A stretch of 64,000 nt of DNA from Conexibacter sp. CPCC 206217 (GTDB taxonomy: Bacteria > Actinomycetota > Thermoleophilia > Solirubrobacterales > Solirubrobacteraceae), in the NCBI RefSeq assembly GCF_030646165.1, contig NZ_JAUTDO010000001.1, forward strand, positions 372,001 to 436,000, in the 5' to 3' direction. The position numbers were made by a program, and so were the translations under genes. Positions 16,039 to 24,345 of this stretch are shown piece by piece; within the stretch, counting starts at the first letter, position 1; each line of letters opens with the position of its first letter. Below the pieces are notes generated by a model that had not been told where the DNA came from, did not search any database, and saw only the letters and a program-made list of their open reading frames with translations.

Positions 16039-17001
16039 TCAGCCCCGCGCCCTGAACTCGAGCTGCTGCACCAGCCGCGAGCCGGCCAGGGCGGCCGGTG
16101 TCAGCGGACCGGAGGCGAACCGCACGGTCTCGGTCAGGGCGAGTCCGGCGAGCAGGTCGACGACGTAGTGCTCGCCGAGGTAGACGAGTGCGAGCCCCAG
16201 CGTCAGCGCGTACGTCCAGCCGATCGCGCCTTCGACCGGACCCACCTCGCGGAGCAGGTGCGCGGCGTTCACGGAAGTCGCGAAATGAAGGGACGGCATG
16301 GCAGCCAGGGGATTGCCTCCCAGCAAACTGTAGAGCGGCCCCCAGCGGTGCTTCCAGAACTGCTCGCCGTACTCGATCATCATCCGCCGCACACGGGTGT
16401 GCGCGTGGTCCTCGAGTCTGCCCTGCTGGTGGGCGTACCAGGGCGGCGCGGTCGGCACCAGCCAGTAGATCAGCGCGCCGAGGTCGAAGACCGCGTACGT
16501 CGTCAGCGCGGCGCGGCCGAATCTCTCGCGTCTACGGATCAGCACATAGGCCGTCGTCGCGTGCGGGACGGCGAACCACAGCCAGTGCGACCAGACGAGC
16601 ACCTTCTCGACGCCGCGCATCTTCCCGGGCGCCGACAGCAGCCGCTGCAGCCGCAGCGTCGGGGGGGTGCCGAGGCCGATCACGCGGTCGACGTTGACGG
16701 GGTAGTCGACGTGCACGCGTCGTTGCAGCGCCTCGGGGTCGTCGTGCGGCATCTCGTACGCCGCGAGGTACGCCCACATCTGCAGCGCGCAGGTCGCGAC
16801 GTCGCGCTTTCGGGAGCGGGGAACGACGACGCAGAGTGCGACAGGGGCGGCCGCGGCCGCCGCCAGGACGGCCGGTTTGGGCAGGCGGACCCGGCGGCGC
16901 ACGATTGGAGCGGCGACGCCGGCAGCCAAGATCGCCCAGGCTGCAGCTCGGAGGGCCTTCGACTTCGGCAAAGCGCCGGGAGTATATGAGGGTGGTCTCA
17001 C
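16039..17001 (-). CDS. PAP2-superfamily membrane phosphatase/transferase
   Basis: About 320 residues with roughly six membrane helices and the PAP2-like catalytic motifs of the inositolphosphotransferase/Aur1 branch: NPLAAMPSLHFATSVNAAHL around residue 230 and YLGEHYVVDLLAGL around 280, supplying the catalytic His residues and Asp. Members transfer or remove phosphate head groups on lipids at the outer face of the membrane. The N-terminus is uncertain. I use the GTG at 16999-17001, which has GAAGGAG just upstream but with too short a spacing; a TTG about 11 codons downstream is an alternative. It diverges from the crotonase gene and precedes the flippase-like gene. Confidence 0.8.
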   Translation of the reverse strand: MRPPSYTPGALPKSKALRAAAWAILAAGVAAPIVRRRVRLPKPAVLAAAAAAPVALCVVVPRSRKRDVATCALQMWAYLAAYEMPHDDPEALQRRVHVDYPVNVDRVIGLGTPPTLRLQRLLSAPGKMRGVEKVLVWSHWLWFAVPHATTAYVLIRRRERFGRAALTTYAVFDLGALIYWLVPTAPPWYAHQQGRLEDHAHTRVRRMMIEYGEQFWKHRWGPLYSLLGGNPLAAMPSLHFATSVNAAHLLREVGPVEGAIGWTYALTLGLALVYLGEHYVVDLLAGLALTETVRFASGPLTPAALAGSRLVQQLEFRARG

Positions 17002-17066
17002 AACTCCTTCACACGTACGCCCGGATCGGCGCCGGTACGCCTCGTTCGAACGTAGGATCCCGGCCC

Positions 17067-17879
17067 ATGAGCGACTACGAGCTGGTGCACGCGTACGACA
17101 CGGTGAACGTCCACCGTGCCGACGCAGTCGCACGCATCGAGCTGAATCGGCCCGACAACCTGAACGCGTGGAACACGCAGCTCGGGTTCGACCTGCTCGA
17201 CGCCGTCGAGCGCGTCGGCGCTGACGACGCCGTCCGCGCCGTGCTGCTCACCGGCGCCGGCCGCGGCTTCTCCTCGGGCGCCGACCTGTCGGCCGGCTTC
17301 GATGCGACGCCAGAGGGCCACCCGGACGTCCAGACCGCGCTCGTCGAGCGCTACCACCCGATCATCGTCGGCCTGCGCGAACTGCCCAAGCCGGTCGTCG
17401 CCGCGGTCCAGGGCCCCGCCGTCGGGATCGGCTGCTCGCTCGCGCTCGCCGCGGACCTCGTGCTGGCCGCCGAGTCGGCCTACTTCCTGCTCGCGTTCGT
17501 CAACATCGGGCTCGTCCCCGACGGCGGCTCCTCCGCCTTCATCCCGGAGCGGATCGGCTTGACCCGAGCGCTCGAGATGGCGCTGCTCGGAGAGCGGCTG
17601 CACGCCCCCAAGGCGCTCGACTGGGGCCTGATCAACGCCGTCCACCCCGACGACGAGCTGACCGCGGCCGCCGACGCGCTCGCCGCGAGGCTCGGCGCCG
17701 GCCCGACGCGCTCCTACGCCGGCAGCAAGCGCCAGCTCAACGCGTGGGCCTACAGCCGCCTCGCGCAGCAGCTCGAACTGGAGGCCGAGATCCAGCAGCA
17801 GCAGGCGGCGAGCAGCGACTTCGCGGAGGGCGCGCTCGCGTTCTTGCAGAAGCGCGCCCCGGAATTCAAGGGTGTCTGA
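17067..17879 (+). CDS. Enoyl-CoA hydratase/isomerase family protein
   Basis: 270 residues of the crotonase fold. The oxyanion-hole segments are AGRGFSSGADLSAGF (about 67-81) and AVQGPAVGIGCSLALAADLV (about 112-131). FVNIGLVPDGGSSAFI follows, where classical hydratases have a catalytic Glu; here that position reads as in PaaG-type isomerases. The enzyme probably acts in fatty-acid or aromatic degradation; the exact reaction cannot be read from the sequence. The ATG at 17067 is chosen because the conserved part begins soon after. Its stop overlaps the GTG of the cytochrome oxidase subunit II gene, an unusual functional mix if they are co-transcribed. Confidence 0.9.
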   Translation: MSDYELVHAYDTVNVHRADAVARIELNRPDNLNAWNTQLGFDLLDAVERVGADDAVRAVLLTGAGRGFSSGADLSAGFDATPEGHPDVQTALVERYHPIIVGLRELPKPVVAAVQGPAVGIGCSLALAADLVLAAESAYFLLAFVNIGLVPDGGSSAFIPERIGLTRALEMALLGERLHAPKALDWGLINAVHPDDELTAAADALAARLGAGPTRSYAGSKRQLNAWAYSRLAQQLELEAEIQQQQAASSDFAEGALAFLQKRAPEFKGV

Positions 17880-18885
17880 GGTGGTCGAGATGCAGGAAAG
17901 TTCCCGTCAGGACGGGCGTTGCGCAGACCCCGGGAACCGGAGTGGGGCACGTGGCGCAGCACTCGACCGCTTCGTGGATAGAATCCGCGCCGCCTTGCGA
18001 CCTGAAACTGCTTCCATTCGCCGCCGCGCTGTCGCGGCCCTGCTGCTCGCGACGATCGGATCGCTCGTCTTCGCCAGCGGCGCGTTCGCCGACTTCCTCA
18101 CCCCTGAGTCGGGTGGCTCGCCGAACGCAGACCAGATCGACTCGCTGTACAAGATCGTCCTCTACATAGCGATCGTCGTCTTCATCGTCGTCGAGGGCGC
18201 GCTCTTCTACTCGATCTGGAGATTCCGCGCCAAGAAGGGCGCGGTCGCCGCACAGATCCACGGCAACACCCGTCTGGAGATCTCCTGGACGGTCGGCGCC
18301 GCGCTGATCCTCGTCGCGCTCGCCGCCGTCACGTTCTCGAAGCTGAGCTCGATCCAGGACCCGCCCAACAGCAGCGCGGACGGCCTGCAGCTCGCCGACG
18401 GCGTGCTGACCGCTTCGGTCGACGTCCCCTCGCCGCCGAACGGCAAGAAGCTGACGATCTGCGTCACCGGGCGCCAGTACATCTGGCGCTACACGTACGG
18501 TGAGGAGTGCCAGAGAAACCCGTTCGGCGTCGCCTACTCCTACGAGGAGATGGTGGTCCCGGCGAACACGACGGTCGTGCTGGACATCCAGGCGACCGAC
18601 GTCATCCACTCCTGGTGGATCCCGAAGCTCGGCGGCAAGTTCGACGCCGTCCCCGGCTACAGAAACTTCACCTGGTTCAAGGCCCCGCGAGCCGGCGAGA
18701 CCTACAGAGGCCAGTGCGCCGAGCTCTGCGGTCGCAACCACGCCGACATGACGGCGCGCGTTCGCGTCGTCACGCCGCAGGAGTACACGGCTTGGCTGCA
18801 GCAGCAGAGAAGAGACATCGCCGCTGCGGACAGAGAGGTCCTGCAGTTGCGCGAGCAGCTCACGCGCGACGGCGACCTCAACTAG
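17872..18885 (+). CDS. ctaC: Cytochrome c oxidase subunit II (A1-type oxidase)
   Basis: 337 residues. A cleavable signal or first helix is at about 53-73 (ending GAFAD), followed by two membrane helices at about 93-116 and 139-158, then the periplasmic cupredoxin domain. All CuA ligands are present: His246 in DVIHSWWIP, then Cys282, Glu284, Cys286, His290 and Met293 in GQCAELCGRNHADM. It takes electrons from cytochrome c and passes them to subunit I. There is no fused cytochrome c, unlike the second copy at 23285. The GTG start overlaps the crotonase stop; later in-frame starts are possible because 50 residues precede the first hydrophobic segment. Confidence 0.95.
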   Translation: MSEVVEMQESSRQDGRCADPGNRSGARGAALDRFVDRIRAALRPETASIRRRAVAALLLATIGSLVFASGAFADFLTPESGGSPNADQIDSLYKIVLYIAIVVFIVVEGALFYSIWRFRAKKGAVAAQIHGNTRLEISWTVGAALILVALAAVTFSKLSSIQDPPNSSADGLQLADGVLTASVDVPSPPNGKKLTICVTGRQYIWRYTYGEECQRNPFGVAYSYEEMVVPANTTVVLDIQATDVIHSWWIPKLGGKFDAVPGYRNFTWFKAPRAGETYRGQCAELCGRNHADMTARVRVVTPQEYTAWLQQQRRDIAAADREVLQLREQLTRDGDLN

Positions 18886-18906
18886 GAAAAAGGAACTCGA
18901 CCGCTC

Positions 18907-20607
18907 ATGGCAACCCCCGACTTCGCGATGCAACCGGTGCCGCAGGTGCTCGCGCACGATGTCGCCAAGCCGCGTACTCGCGCCCGCTGGATCGACTGGC
19001 TGACCACGACCGATCACAAGAAGATCGGGATCCTGTACCTGGTCTTCACGTTCGGCTTTTTCCTCATCGGTGGCCTCGAGGCACTGTTGATCCGCGTCCA
19101 GCTCGCGACGCCGAACAACAACTTCCTCACCCCCGAGCACTACAACGAGCTCTTCACGCTGCACGGCACGACGATGATCTTCCTGTTCGTCGTCCCGGCG
19201 ATGGCGGGCTTCGCGAACTACTTCCTGCCGCTGATGATCGGCGCGCGCGACATGGCGTTCCCGCGCCTCAACGCGCTGTCGTTCTGGCTGCTCGCGTTCG
19301 GCGGCATCGTCTTCTACGCGTCGCTGCTGTGGCAGCCGCCGGAGGCCGGCTGGTTCTCCTACACCCCGCTCTCGAACGAGATGTTCACCCCGAGCGGCGG
19401 CCAGGACGCGTGGATCTTCCTGATCCACATCACCGGCATCTCCTCGCTCGTGGGCGCGGTCAACTTCTACGCCACGATCGTCAACATGCGCGCGCCCGGC
19501 ATGGGCTGGGGCCGTCTGCCGCTGTTCGGCTGGACGATCCTGATCTACGCCCTGCTGCTGATCCTGGCGCTGCCGGTGATCGCCGGCGCGGTCACGATGC
19601 TGCTGACCGATCGACACTTCGGGACGCACTTCTTCGACCCGACCGAGGGCGGCTCACCAGTCCTGTGGCAACACCTCTTCTGGTTCTTCGGCCACCCAGA
19701 GGTGTACATCATGATCCTGCCGGGCTTCGGGATCATCTCCGAGGTCCTGCCGGTCTTCGCCCGCAAGCCGATCTTCGGCTACAAGGCGATCGCGGCCTCG
19801 ACCGCCGTGATCGCCTTCCTGGCGGCGCTCGTGTGGGCCCACCACATGTTCTCGGTGCCGGTCCCGACGGTCGTGCTCGGCTTCTTCATGCTGTCGTCCT
19901 TCCTGATCGCCGTGCCGACGGGCGTCAAGATCTTCAACTGGATCGCGACGCTGTGGCGCGGGTCGATCGTGATGGCCTCGCCGCTGTACTTCGCGGTCGG
20001 CTTCATCGCGATCTTCGTGATCGGCGGCATCACGGGCATCTTCCTCGCCGTCTTCCCCGTCGACTGGCAGCTGACCGACACGTACTTCGTCGTCGCGCAC
20101 TTCCACTACGTGCTGATGGGCGGCGCCGTCTTCACGATCTTCTGCGGGCTCTACTACTGGTACCCGAAGATGACCGGCCGCCTCTGCAGCGAGCCGCTCG
20201 CGAAGGCGTCGTTCTGGCTGATGTTCATCGGCTTCAACCTGACCTTCCTCGTGCAGCACGCCGCGGGCCTGTCGGGCATGCCGCGCCGGATCTACCAGTA
20301 CCCCGGCGACGCGGGCTGGACGCTCTACAACCAGATCTCGACGGTCGGCTCGTTCGTGCTCGGCATCGGCATCCTGCTGTCGTGCGTCAACTTCTTGCGC
20401 AGCTACAAGAACGGCGCGATCGCCGGTCCTGACCCGTGGAAGGGCAACACCCTCGAGTGGTTCACGACCTCGCCCCCGCCGGTCAACAACTTCGACGAGA
20501 TCCCGCGCGTGCGCTCGGTCGAGCCGATGAAGGACATCCGCCGTCAGGTGGAGCGCCAGTCCGGCATCGAGCACGAAAGCGCAACGCAGCCCACCGCGAA
20601 CGCGTAG
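18907..20607 (+). CDS. ctaD: Cytochrome c oxidase subunit I, subtype A1
   Basis: 566 residues, 12 predicted membrane helices. Haem and copper ligands are complete: His86 (FTLHGTTM) and His400 for haem a, His398 for haem a3, and His263, His312 and His313 for CuB, with Tyr267 of HPEVY available for the His-Tyr crosslink. Glu265 in WFFGHPEVY and Asp115 in GARDMAFPR mark the D proton channel, and Lys341 in PTGVKIFNW the K channel. The XGHPEV motif defines subtype A1. It reduces O2 to water and pumps protons. The gene follows subunit II by 21 bases with an AAGGA ribosome binding site. Confidence 0.97.
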   Translation: MATPDFAMQPVPQVLAHDVAKPRTRARWIDWLTTTDHKKIGILYLVFTFGFFLIGGLEALLIRVQLATPNNNFLTPEHYNELFTLHGTTMIFLFVVPAMAGFANYFLPLMIGARDMAFPRLNALSFWLLAFGGIVFYASLLWQPPEAGWFSYTPLSNEMFTPSGGQDAWIFLIHITGISSLVGAVNFYATIVNMRAPGMGWGRLPLFGWTILIYALLLILALPVIAGAVTMLLTDRHFGTHFFDPTEGGSPVLWQHLFWFFGHPEVYIMILPGFGIISEVLPVFARKPIFGYKAIAASTAVIAFLAALVWAHHMFSVPVPTVVLGFFMLSSFLIAVPTGVKIFNWIATLWRGSIVMASPLYFAVGFIAIFVIGGITGIFLAVFPVDWQLTDTYFVVAHFHYVLMGGAVFTIFCGLYYWYPKMTGRLCSEPLAKASFWLMFIGFNLTFLVQHAAGLSGMPRRIYQYPGDAGWTLYNQISTVGSFVLGIGILLSCVNFLRSYKNGAIAGPDPWKGNTLEWFTTSPPPVNNFDEIPRVRSVEPMKDIRRQVERQSGIEHESATQPTANA

Positions 20608-20618
20608 TCTCCCCGCTC

Positions 20619-21533
20619 GTGGAAGCGTCGCGCTTCACCTCCCCCGCCCCCGTCAAGCAGACGCACGCCTCCAGCGGCGTGCGTCAGTTGGTCGCCGACT
20701 ACGTCACGCTGACGAAGCCGCGCGTCCAGCTGCTGCTGCTGCTGACGACCGTGGCGACGATGGAGATCGCGGGCAGCCCCTCGGTCGGACTGATCCTGCT
20801 GACGCTGCTGGGCGGCTACTTGTCGGCCGGCGGCGCAGGCGCGGTCAACCACTGGTACGACCGCGACATCGACGCGCGCATGGCGCGGACGGCCAACCGG
20901 CCGATCCCCTCCGGCCGCGTCAGCCCTCACGCGGCGCTGATCTACGGCTTCAGCCTGCAGATCGCCTCGTTCTTGCTGCTGTCGCTGACGGTCAACGTGC
21001 TGGCGGCGTCATTCGCGCTGCTCGGCTTCCTCGGCTACGTCTTCGTCTACACGTTCTGGCTGAAGCGCACGACGCCGCAGAACATCGTCATCGGCGGCGC
21101 CGCCGGCGCGGTCCCGCCGCTCGTCGGCTGGGTCGCGGTGACGGGCTCGTTCGACCCGGCCGCGCTCTACCTGTTCGCGATCGTCTTCTATTGGACCCCG
21201 CCCCACTTCTGGGCGCTGTCGCTGCGGATGAAGGACGAGTACGCCGCCGTCGGCGTGCCGATGCTGCCGGTCGTGCGCGGCGAGGACGAGACGCGCCGCC
21301 AGATCACGCTCTACAGCTTCCTGCTCGTCGCGGTCACGTTCCTGCCGTTCGCCGGGCGCCTGTTCGACGGCATCTACGCCGTCTGCGCGGCGCTGCTGGG
21401 CGGCTGGTTCCTGTTCCTGGCAGTCAGACTGCAGCGCCACCCGGACCGCGCCTCCGCGCTCAAGCTCTACCTCTTCTCGATGCTCTACCTCGCGCTGCTG
21501 TTCGGCGCGATGGTGGCCGACGTGAAGCTCTGA
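20619..21533 (+). CDS. ctaB: Protohaem IX farnesyltransferase (haem O synthase)
   Basis: 304 residues of the UbiA prenyltransferase superfamily with eight or nine membrane helices. Typical haem O synthase motifs are seen: VTLTKPRVQLLLLLTT at the start, the Asp-rich NHWYDRDIDARMARTANRP (prenyl-diphosphate binding), and YWTPPHFWALSLRMKDEY. It attaches farnesyl to haem B, the first step to the haem A needed by both oxidases nearby. The start is the GTG at 20619, eleven bases after the ctaD stop. No haem A synthase (ctaA) is present in this window, so it must lie elsewhere. Confidence 0.96.
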   Translation: MEASRFTSPAPVKQTHASSGVRQLVADYVTLTKPRVQLLLLLTTVATMEIAGSPSVGLILLTLLGGYLSAGGAGAVNHWYDRDIDARMARTANRPIPSGRVSPHAALIYGFSLQIASFLLLSLTVNVLAASFALLGFLGYVFVYTFWLKRTTPQNIVIGGAAGAVPPLVGWVAVTGSFDPAALYLFAIVFYWTPPHFWALSLRMKDEYAAVGVPMLPVVRGEDETRRQITLYSFLLVAVTFLPFAGRLFDGIYAVCAALLGGWFLFLAVRLQRHPDRASALKLYLFSMLYLALLFGAMVADVKL

Positions 21534-21565
21534 TCCGCAAAAGACCGTAGAATCAAGGACTCACA

Positions 21566-21676
21566 ATGGACCGTCGACTCGCACGCAAGAACATCCGCTC
21601 CGCACTGATCGCCACGGCGGTCTGCGTCTTCATGTTCGGCGCGTCGTTCCTGGCCGCCGCGATCTACATCTCCTAG
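21566..21676 (+). CDS. 36-residue single-pass membrane protein in the cox cluster
   Basis: An ATG at 21566 with an AAGGA ribosome binding site 7 bases upstream opens a 36-residue frame ending at TAG 21674-21676. The protein has a basic N-terminus (MDRRLARKNIR) and one hydrophobic helix (SALIATAVCVFMFGASFLAAAIYI), so the N-terminus should face the cytoplasm. It is tightly packed between ctaB and the next membrane protein gene (4-base gap), which supports it being real. Very small helices of this kind are common as accessory subunits or assembly factors of terminal oxidases; that role is inferred from position only. Confidence 0.7.
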   Translation: MDRRLARKNIRSALIATAVCVFMFGASFLAAAIYIS

Positions 21677-21680
21677 GACC

Positions 21681-21932
21681 ATGAGCCAGACCCAGCCTGA
21701 GCAGACCCCGCCGCCCGTCGGCGAAGAGATCCACCTCCCCGGCCCGAGCCTCCTGCCGATCCTCAACGCGGCGGGCATCACGCTCTCGGTCATTGGCATC
21801 ACGGTCGGCCTGCCGATCCTGATCATCGGCCTCGTGCTGTTCCTCTCGACCACGATCCGCTGGATCATGGACACGCGCAGAGACATCGCCGCACTGCCGC
21901 TCGAGCACTCGCACGGCCCCGCCGACCACTGA
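21681..21932 (+). CDS. Small cox-associated membrane protein
   Basis: 83 residues with a long hydrophobic segment at about 28-60 (AAGITLSVIGITVGLPILII, then GLVLFLSTTIRWI) that could form one long or two short membrane helices, and hydrophilic ends. The C-terminus is His-rich (EHSHGPADH). It follows ctaB and the 36-residue gene on the same strand and is followed by terminator hairpins, so it is the last gene of the first oxidase operon. By position and size it could be a small oxidase subunit (subunit IV-like), but I see no diagnostic motif. Confidence 0.7.
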   Translation: MSQTQPEQTPPPVGEEIHLPGPSLLPILNAAGITLSVIGITVGLPILIIGLVLFLSTTIRWIMDTRRDIAALPLEHSHGPADH

Positions 21933-21959
21933 ACGCGGCCCGCCGCTTCCACAGCTTCC

Positions 21960-22032
21960 GAACGGCGCCCGCGGGCGCCGTTCCTCGTTCTTGGCCCCGG
22001 ACGCACGAGCGGCGCCCCACTGGCGCCGCTCG
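21960..22032 (+). terminator. Tandem terminator hairpins after the A1 oxidase operon
   Basis: Two strong hairpins lie between the converging transcripts of the oxidase operon (+) and the CBS gene (-). The first, 21960-21983, is a 24-nt perfect palindrome (GAACGGCGCC arms) followed by CTCGTTCTTGG. The second, 22006-22032, pairs CGAGCGGCGCC with GGCGCCGCTCG around a five-base loop. A weaker CCGGCT/AGCCGG stem follows around 22046-22062. The arrangement suits bidirectional termination. Confidence 0.75.
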
Positions 22033-22092
22033 GCACATCTCTCTTCCGGCTGCGTGAGCCGGTTGTGTGCTTACGGGCGCCGGCGTGGCGGG

Positions 22093-22515
22093 CTAACGCG
22101 CCGCGGCCCCGCTGCCCGACATCGGGACCGCGCAGACGGCGCCGTCCTCCGTCCAGCAACGCACGACGTCACGCATCGAGAGCACGCCGACGAGGTCACC
22201 GCCCTCAACGACGATCAGGTGACGGAAGCCGCCGCGCACCATCTCGCAGGCCGCCTGCTCGAGCGACCAGTCGGGGCCGGCAAAGACGAGATCGCTGGTG
22301 AGGTGATCCTCGACCAGCTCGGTGTCGGGATCCAACCCGCGGCCGATTGCATGCAACAGGTCGCGCTCCGTCAGGAGCCCAGGTCCTGGTTGGTCGCCGT
22401 CGAGCACGATCGCCGATCCGACCGACCTCTCGTGCATCAGCTGGGCCGCCTCCCGAAGCGTGTGCCCCGGTCCAACGGTCAGCGATGTGGCCGACATGCC
22501 CTCGCGTACCTGCAT
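22093..22515 (-). CDS. Two-CBS-domain protein
   Basis: 140 residues made of a pair of CBS domains. The first is about 8-60 (LTVGPGHTLREAAQLMHERS with VGSAIVLDGD and GLLTERDLL). The second is about 70-125 (DWSLEQAACEMVRGGFRHLI, DLVGVLSMRDVVR). Such stand-alone pairs bind adenine nucleotides and act as sensors, but no effector domain is attached. It lies in reverse orientation between the two cytochrome oxidase operons and diverges from an AraC-type regulator gene, so an energy-sensing role near respiration is tempting but is inference. Confidence 0.88.
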   Translation of the reverse strand: MQVREGMSATSLTVGPGHTLREAAQLMHERSVGSAIVLDGDQPGPGLLTERDLLHAIGRGLDPDTELVEDHLTSDLVFAGPDWSLEQAACEMVRGGFRHLIVVEGGDLVGVLSMRDVVRCWTEDGAVCAVPMSGSGAAAR

Positions 22516-22697
22516 CGCCGTCCTCCGTGGTCGCTTGCAACGATTGCAGCAAGCTTACCCCTTGTGGCGAACGACACACGCCAGTTGGGAGCACAGCCCA
22601 TGCTCGTTATCGTACCCAAAGAGTGTTTGTGCGCCAGATTGTCACAAGAACGCTGTTCGGACCATCCAAAACTGGTCCTCGCTCCGTATCTCTGGGT

Positions 22698-23081
22698 GTG
22701 CCAACGCAACGACCAGGAACAGTCCGCCACCGCACTCAGCTCTTCAACGAGGCCGTGCGGATCGTGGAGGCCGAGTACGCCTCGGACCTGGAGCTCGACG
22801 ATATCGCCCGCCGGGTGGCCTCGTCGCGCCGCCAGCTGCAACGAGCCTACGCCGAGATCGGCGACACGACCTTCCGCGAGCATCTCACCAGAGTCCGCAT
22901 GGAGCGGGCCGCTGAGCTGCTCGCCAACGGGTCGCTGACGGTCCGCGAAGTCGCGCGTCGCGTCGGATACCGACAGCCGGCGCAGTTCGCCAAGACCTTC
23001 CGCCGCCACCTCGGCAGCGTCCCGTCGGCGTACCGCGCACGGGCCCGCGAGGGCTCGTCGCCGGCGCAGCGCGCAGCCTAG
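22698..23081 (+). CDS. Short AraC-type HTH regulator
   Basis: About 127 residues comprising one AraC/XylS DNA-binding domain with two helix-turn-helix units. The first is LELDDIARRVASSRRQLQRA. The second is LTVREVARRVGYRQPAQFAK, followed by TFRRHLGSVPSAYRAR, which is the family signature at its C-terminus. There is no sensor domain. The start is uncertain: GTG at 22698 gives a compact domain protein, while GTG at 22629 or 22623 would add about 25 residues. It sits immediately upstream of the second oxidase operon (200 bases) and divergent from the CBS gene, so it could control either. Confidence 0.75.
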   Translation: MPTQRPGTVRHRTQLFNEAVRIVEAEYASDLELDDIARRVASSRRQLQRAYAEIGDTTFREHLTRVRMERAAELLANGSLTVREVARRVGYRQPAQFAKTFRRHLGSVPSAYRARAREGSSPAQRAA

Positions 23082-23284
23082 CCGCACGCCTTCGCAGCTC
23101 CTTCAGACGCATCCGTCCGAGTCCTCGGCCGGGCGCGTCGTCATGCGCTCGGCGGCATACCCCGAATGCCCGCGGATCGCACTCCGGGCGGTCTTCCTCC
23201 CGACCGGGTTTGCGCACCGTCCCGTCGCTCGCTTAGGATCGCGTCAGGAGAGCAGTTCCATGGCGGCAGTCAGGAGTTTCACGC

Positions 23285-24328
23285 GTGCGTAGACATCCGG
23301 TCGCAGTGATGGTGGTCGTAGGCGCAATCGCGTCCGCGCTCGGCATCGCGATCGCCCTCATCATCGACTGGTTCCCGGCCGACGCCGCCAAGCAGGCGAA
23401 GCCGATCGACACGCTCTACGACGTGTTGATGATCGTCTCCGTCCCGATCTTCGTCGGCGTCGTCTGCGTGATCCTCCTCTCCGTGTGGCAGTTCCGCATG
23501 CGTCCCGGGCAGGAGAGACAGGACGGGCCTCCGATCCACGGCAACACGCGCCTGGAGGTCTTCTGGACCGCGATCCCGGCGATCATGCTCGTGTCGCTCT
23601 GCAGCTACGCCTACACGGTGCTGCGCGACATCGAGGAGAAGGAGCCCAACACGCTCGTCGTCCAGGTCACCGGCCAGCAGTTCGCGTGGAGATACGCCTA
23701 CGCGCTCGACGGCGGCAGAACGCTGGAGACGACGGAGCTGGTGCTGCCGAAGGATCGCCCCATCCTCTTCAAGGTCAGAGCGATCGACGTGATCCACGAC
23801 TTCTGGGTGCCGGCTTTCCGCGTCAAGATAGACGCGGTCCCCGGCATGACGACCGAGGTCCGCGCGACCCCGACGCGGATCGGCAGATTCGAGGTCGTCT
23901 GCGCGGAGCTGTGCGGCCTCGGCCACGCGGTCATGCGCTCGACGGCCAGAGTCGTGACACCAGCCGCGTACACGAGCTGGATCGCCAGAGCCTCAAGACC
24001 CGCGGCGGTCGCAGGCGGCGGTGCGGCGGGCGGCGGCGACGCGAGCGCCGGCGGCGATGCCGCGGCGGCCGGCAGAGAGACCTTCGTCTCCAACTGCGGC
24101 AGCTGCCACACGCTCGCGGACGCGGGCACCAGCGGCACCGTCGGCCCCGACCTCACAAGCGCCCTCAGAGGCCAGTCGGAGGCGGAGATCAGAGAAGACA
24201 TCGTCGATCCCGACGCCAAGATCACCGAGGGCTTCCAACCCGGCGTGATGCCGAGCAACTTCTCGGAGACACTGACAGCAGAGCAGATCGACGGGCTCGT
24301 TACGTACCTCGCGAGCGTGTCGAGATGA
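23285..24328 (+). CDS. ctaC: Cytochrome c oxidase subunit II fused to cytochrome c (caa3 type)
   Basis: 347 residues. Two or three membrane helices (about 6-28, 45-68 and 92-112) are followed by the CuA domain with His171, Cys206, Glu208, Cys210, His214 and Met217 (VVCAELCGLGHAVM). A flexible Gly/Ala linker at about 240-263 leads to a C-terminal class I cytochrome c, with haem attached at Cys271 and Cys274 (CGSCH) and Met322 as the likely sixth ligand (GVMPSNF). This is the caa3 architecture, in which the fused cytochrome feeds CuA directly. It is followed 17 bases later by its subunit I. Confidence 0.96.
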   Translation: MRRHPVAVMVVVGAIASALGIAIALIIDWFPADAAKQAKPIDTLYDVLMIVSVPIFVGVVCVILLSVWQFRMRPGQERQDGPPIHGNTRLEVFWTAIPAIMLVSLCSYAYTVLRDIEEKEPNTLVVQVTGQQFAWRYAYALDGGRTLETTELVLPKDRPILFKVRAIDVIHDFWVPAFRVKIDAVPGMTTEVRATPTRIGRFEVVCAELCGLGHAVMRSTARVVTPAAYTSWIARASRPAAVAGGGAAGGGDASAGGDAAAAGRETFVSNCGSCHTLADAGTSGTVGPDLTSALRGQSEAEIREDIVDPDAKITEGFQPGVMPSNFSETLTAEQIDGLVTYLASVSR

Positions 24329-24345
24329 CGAAGGAGAGCTGCTAG

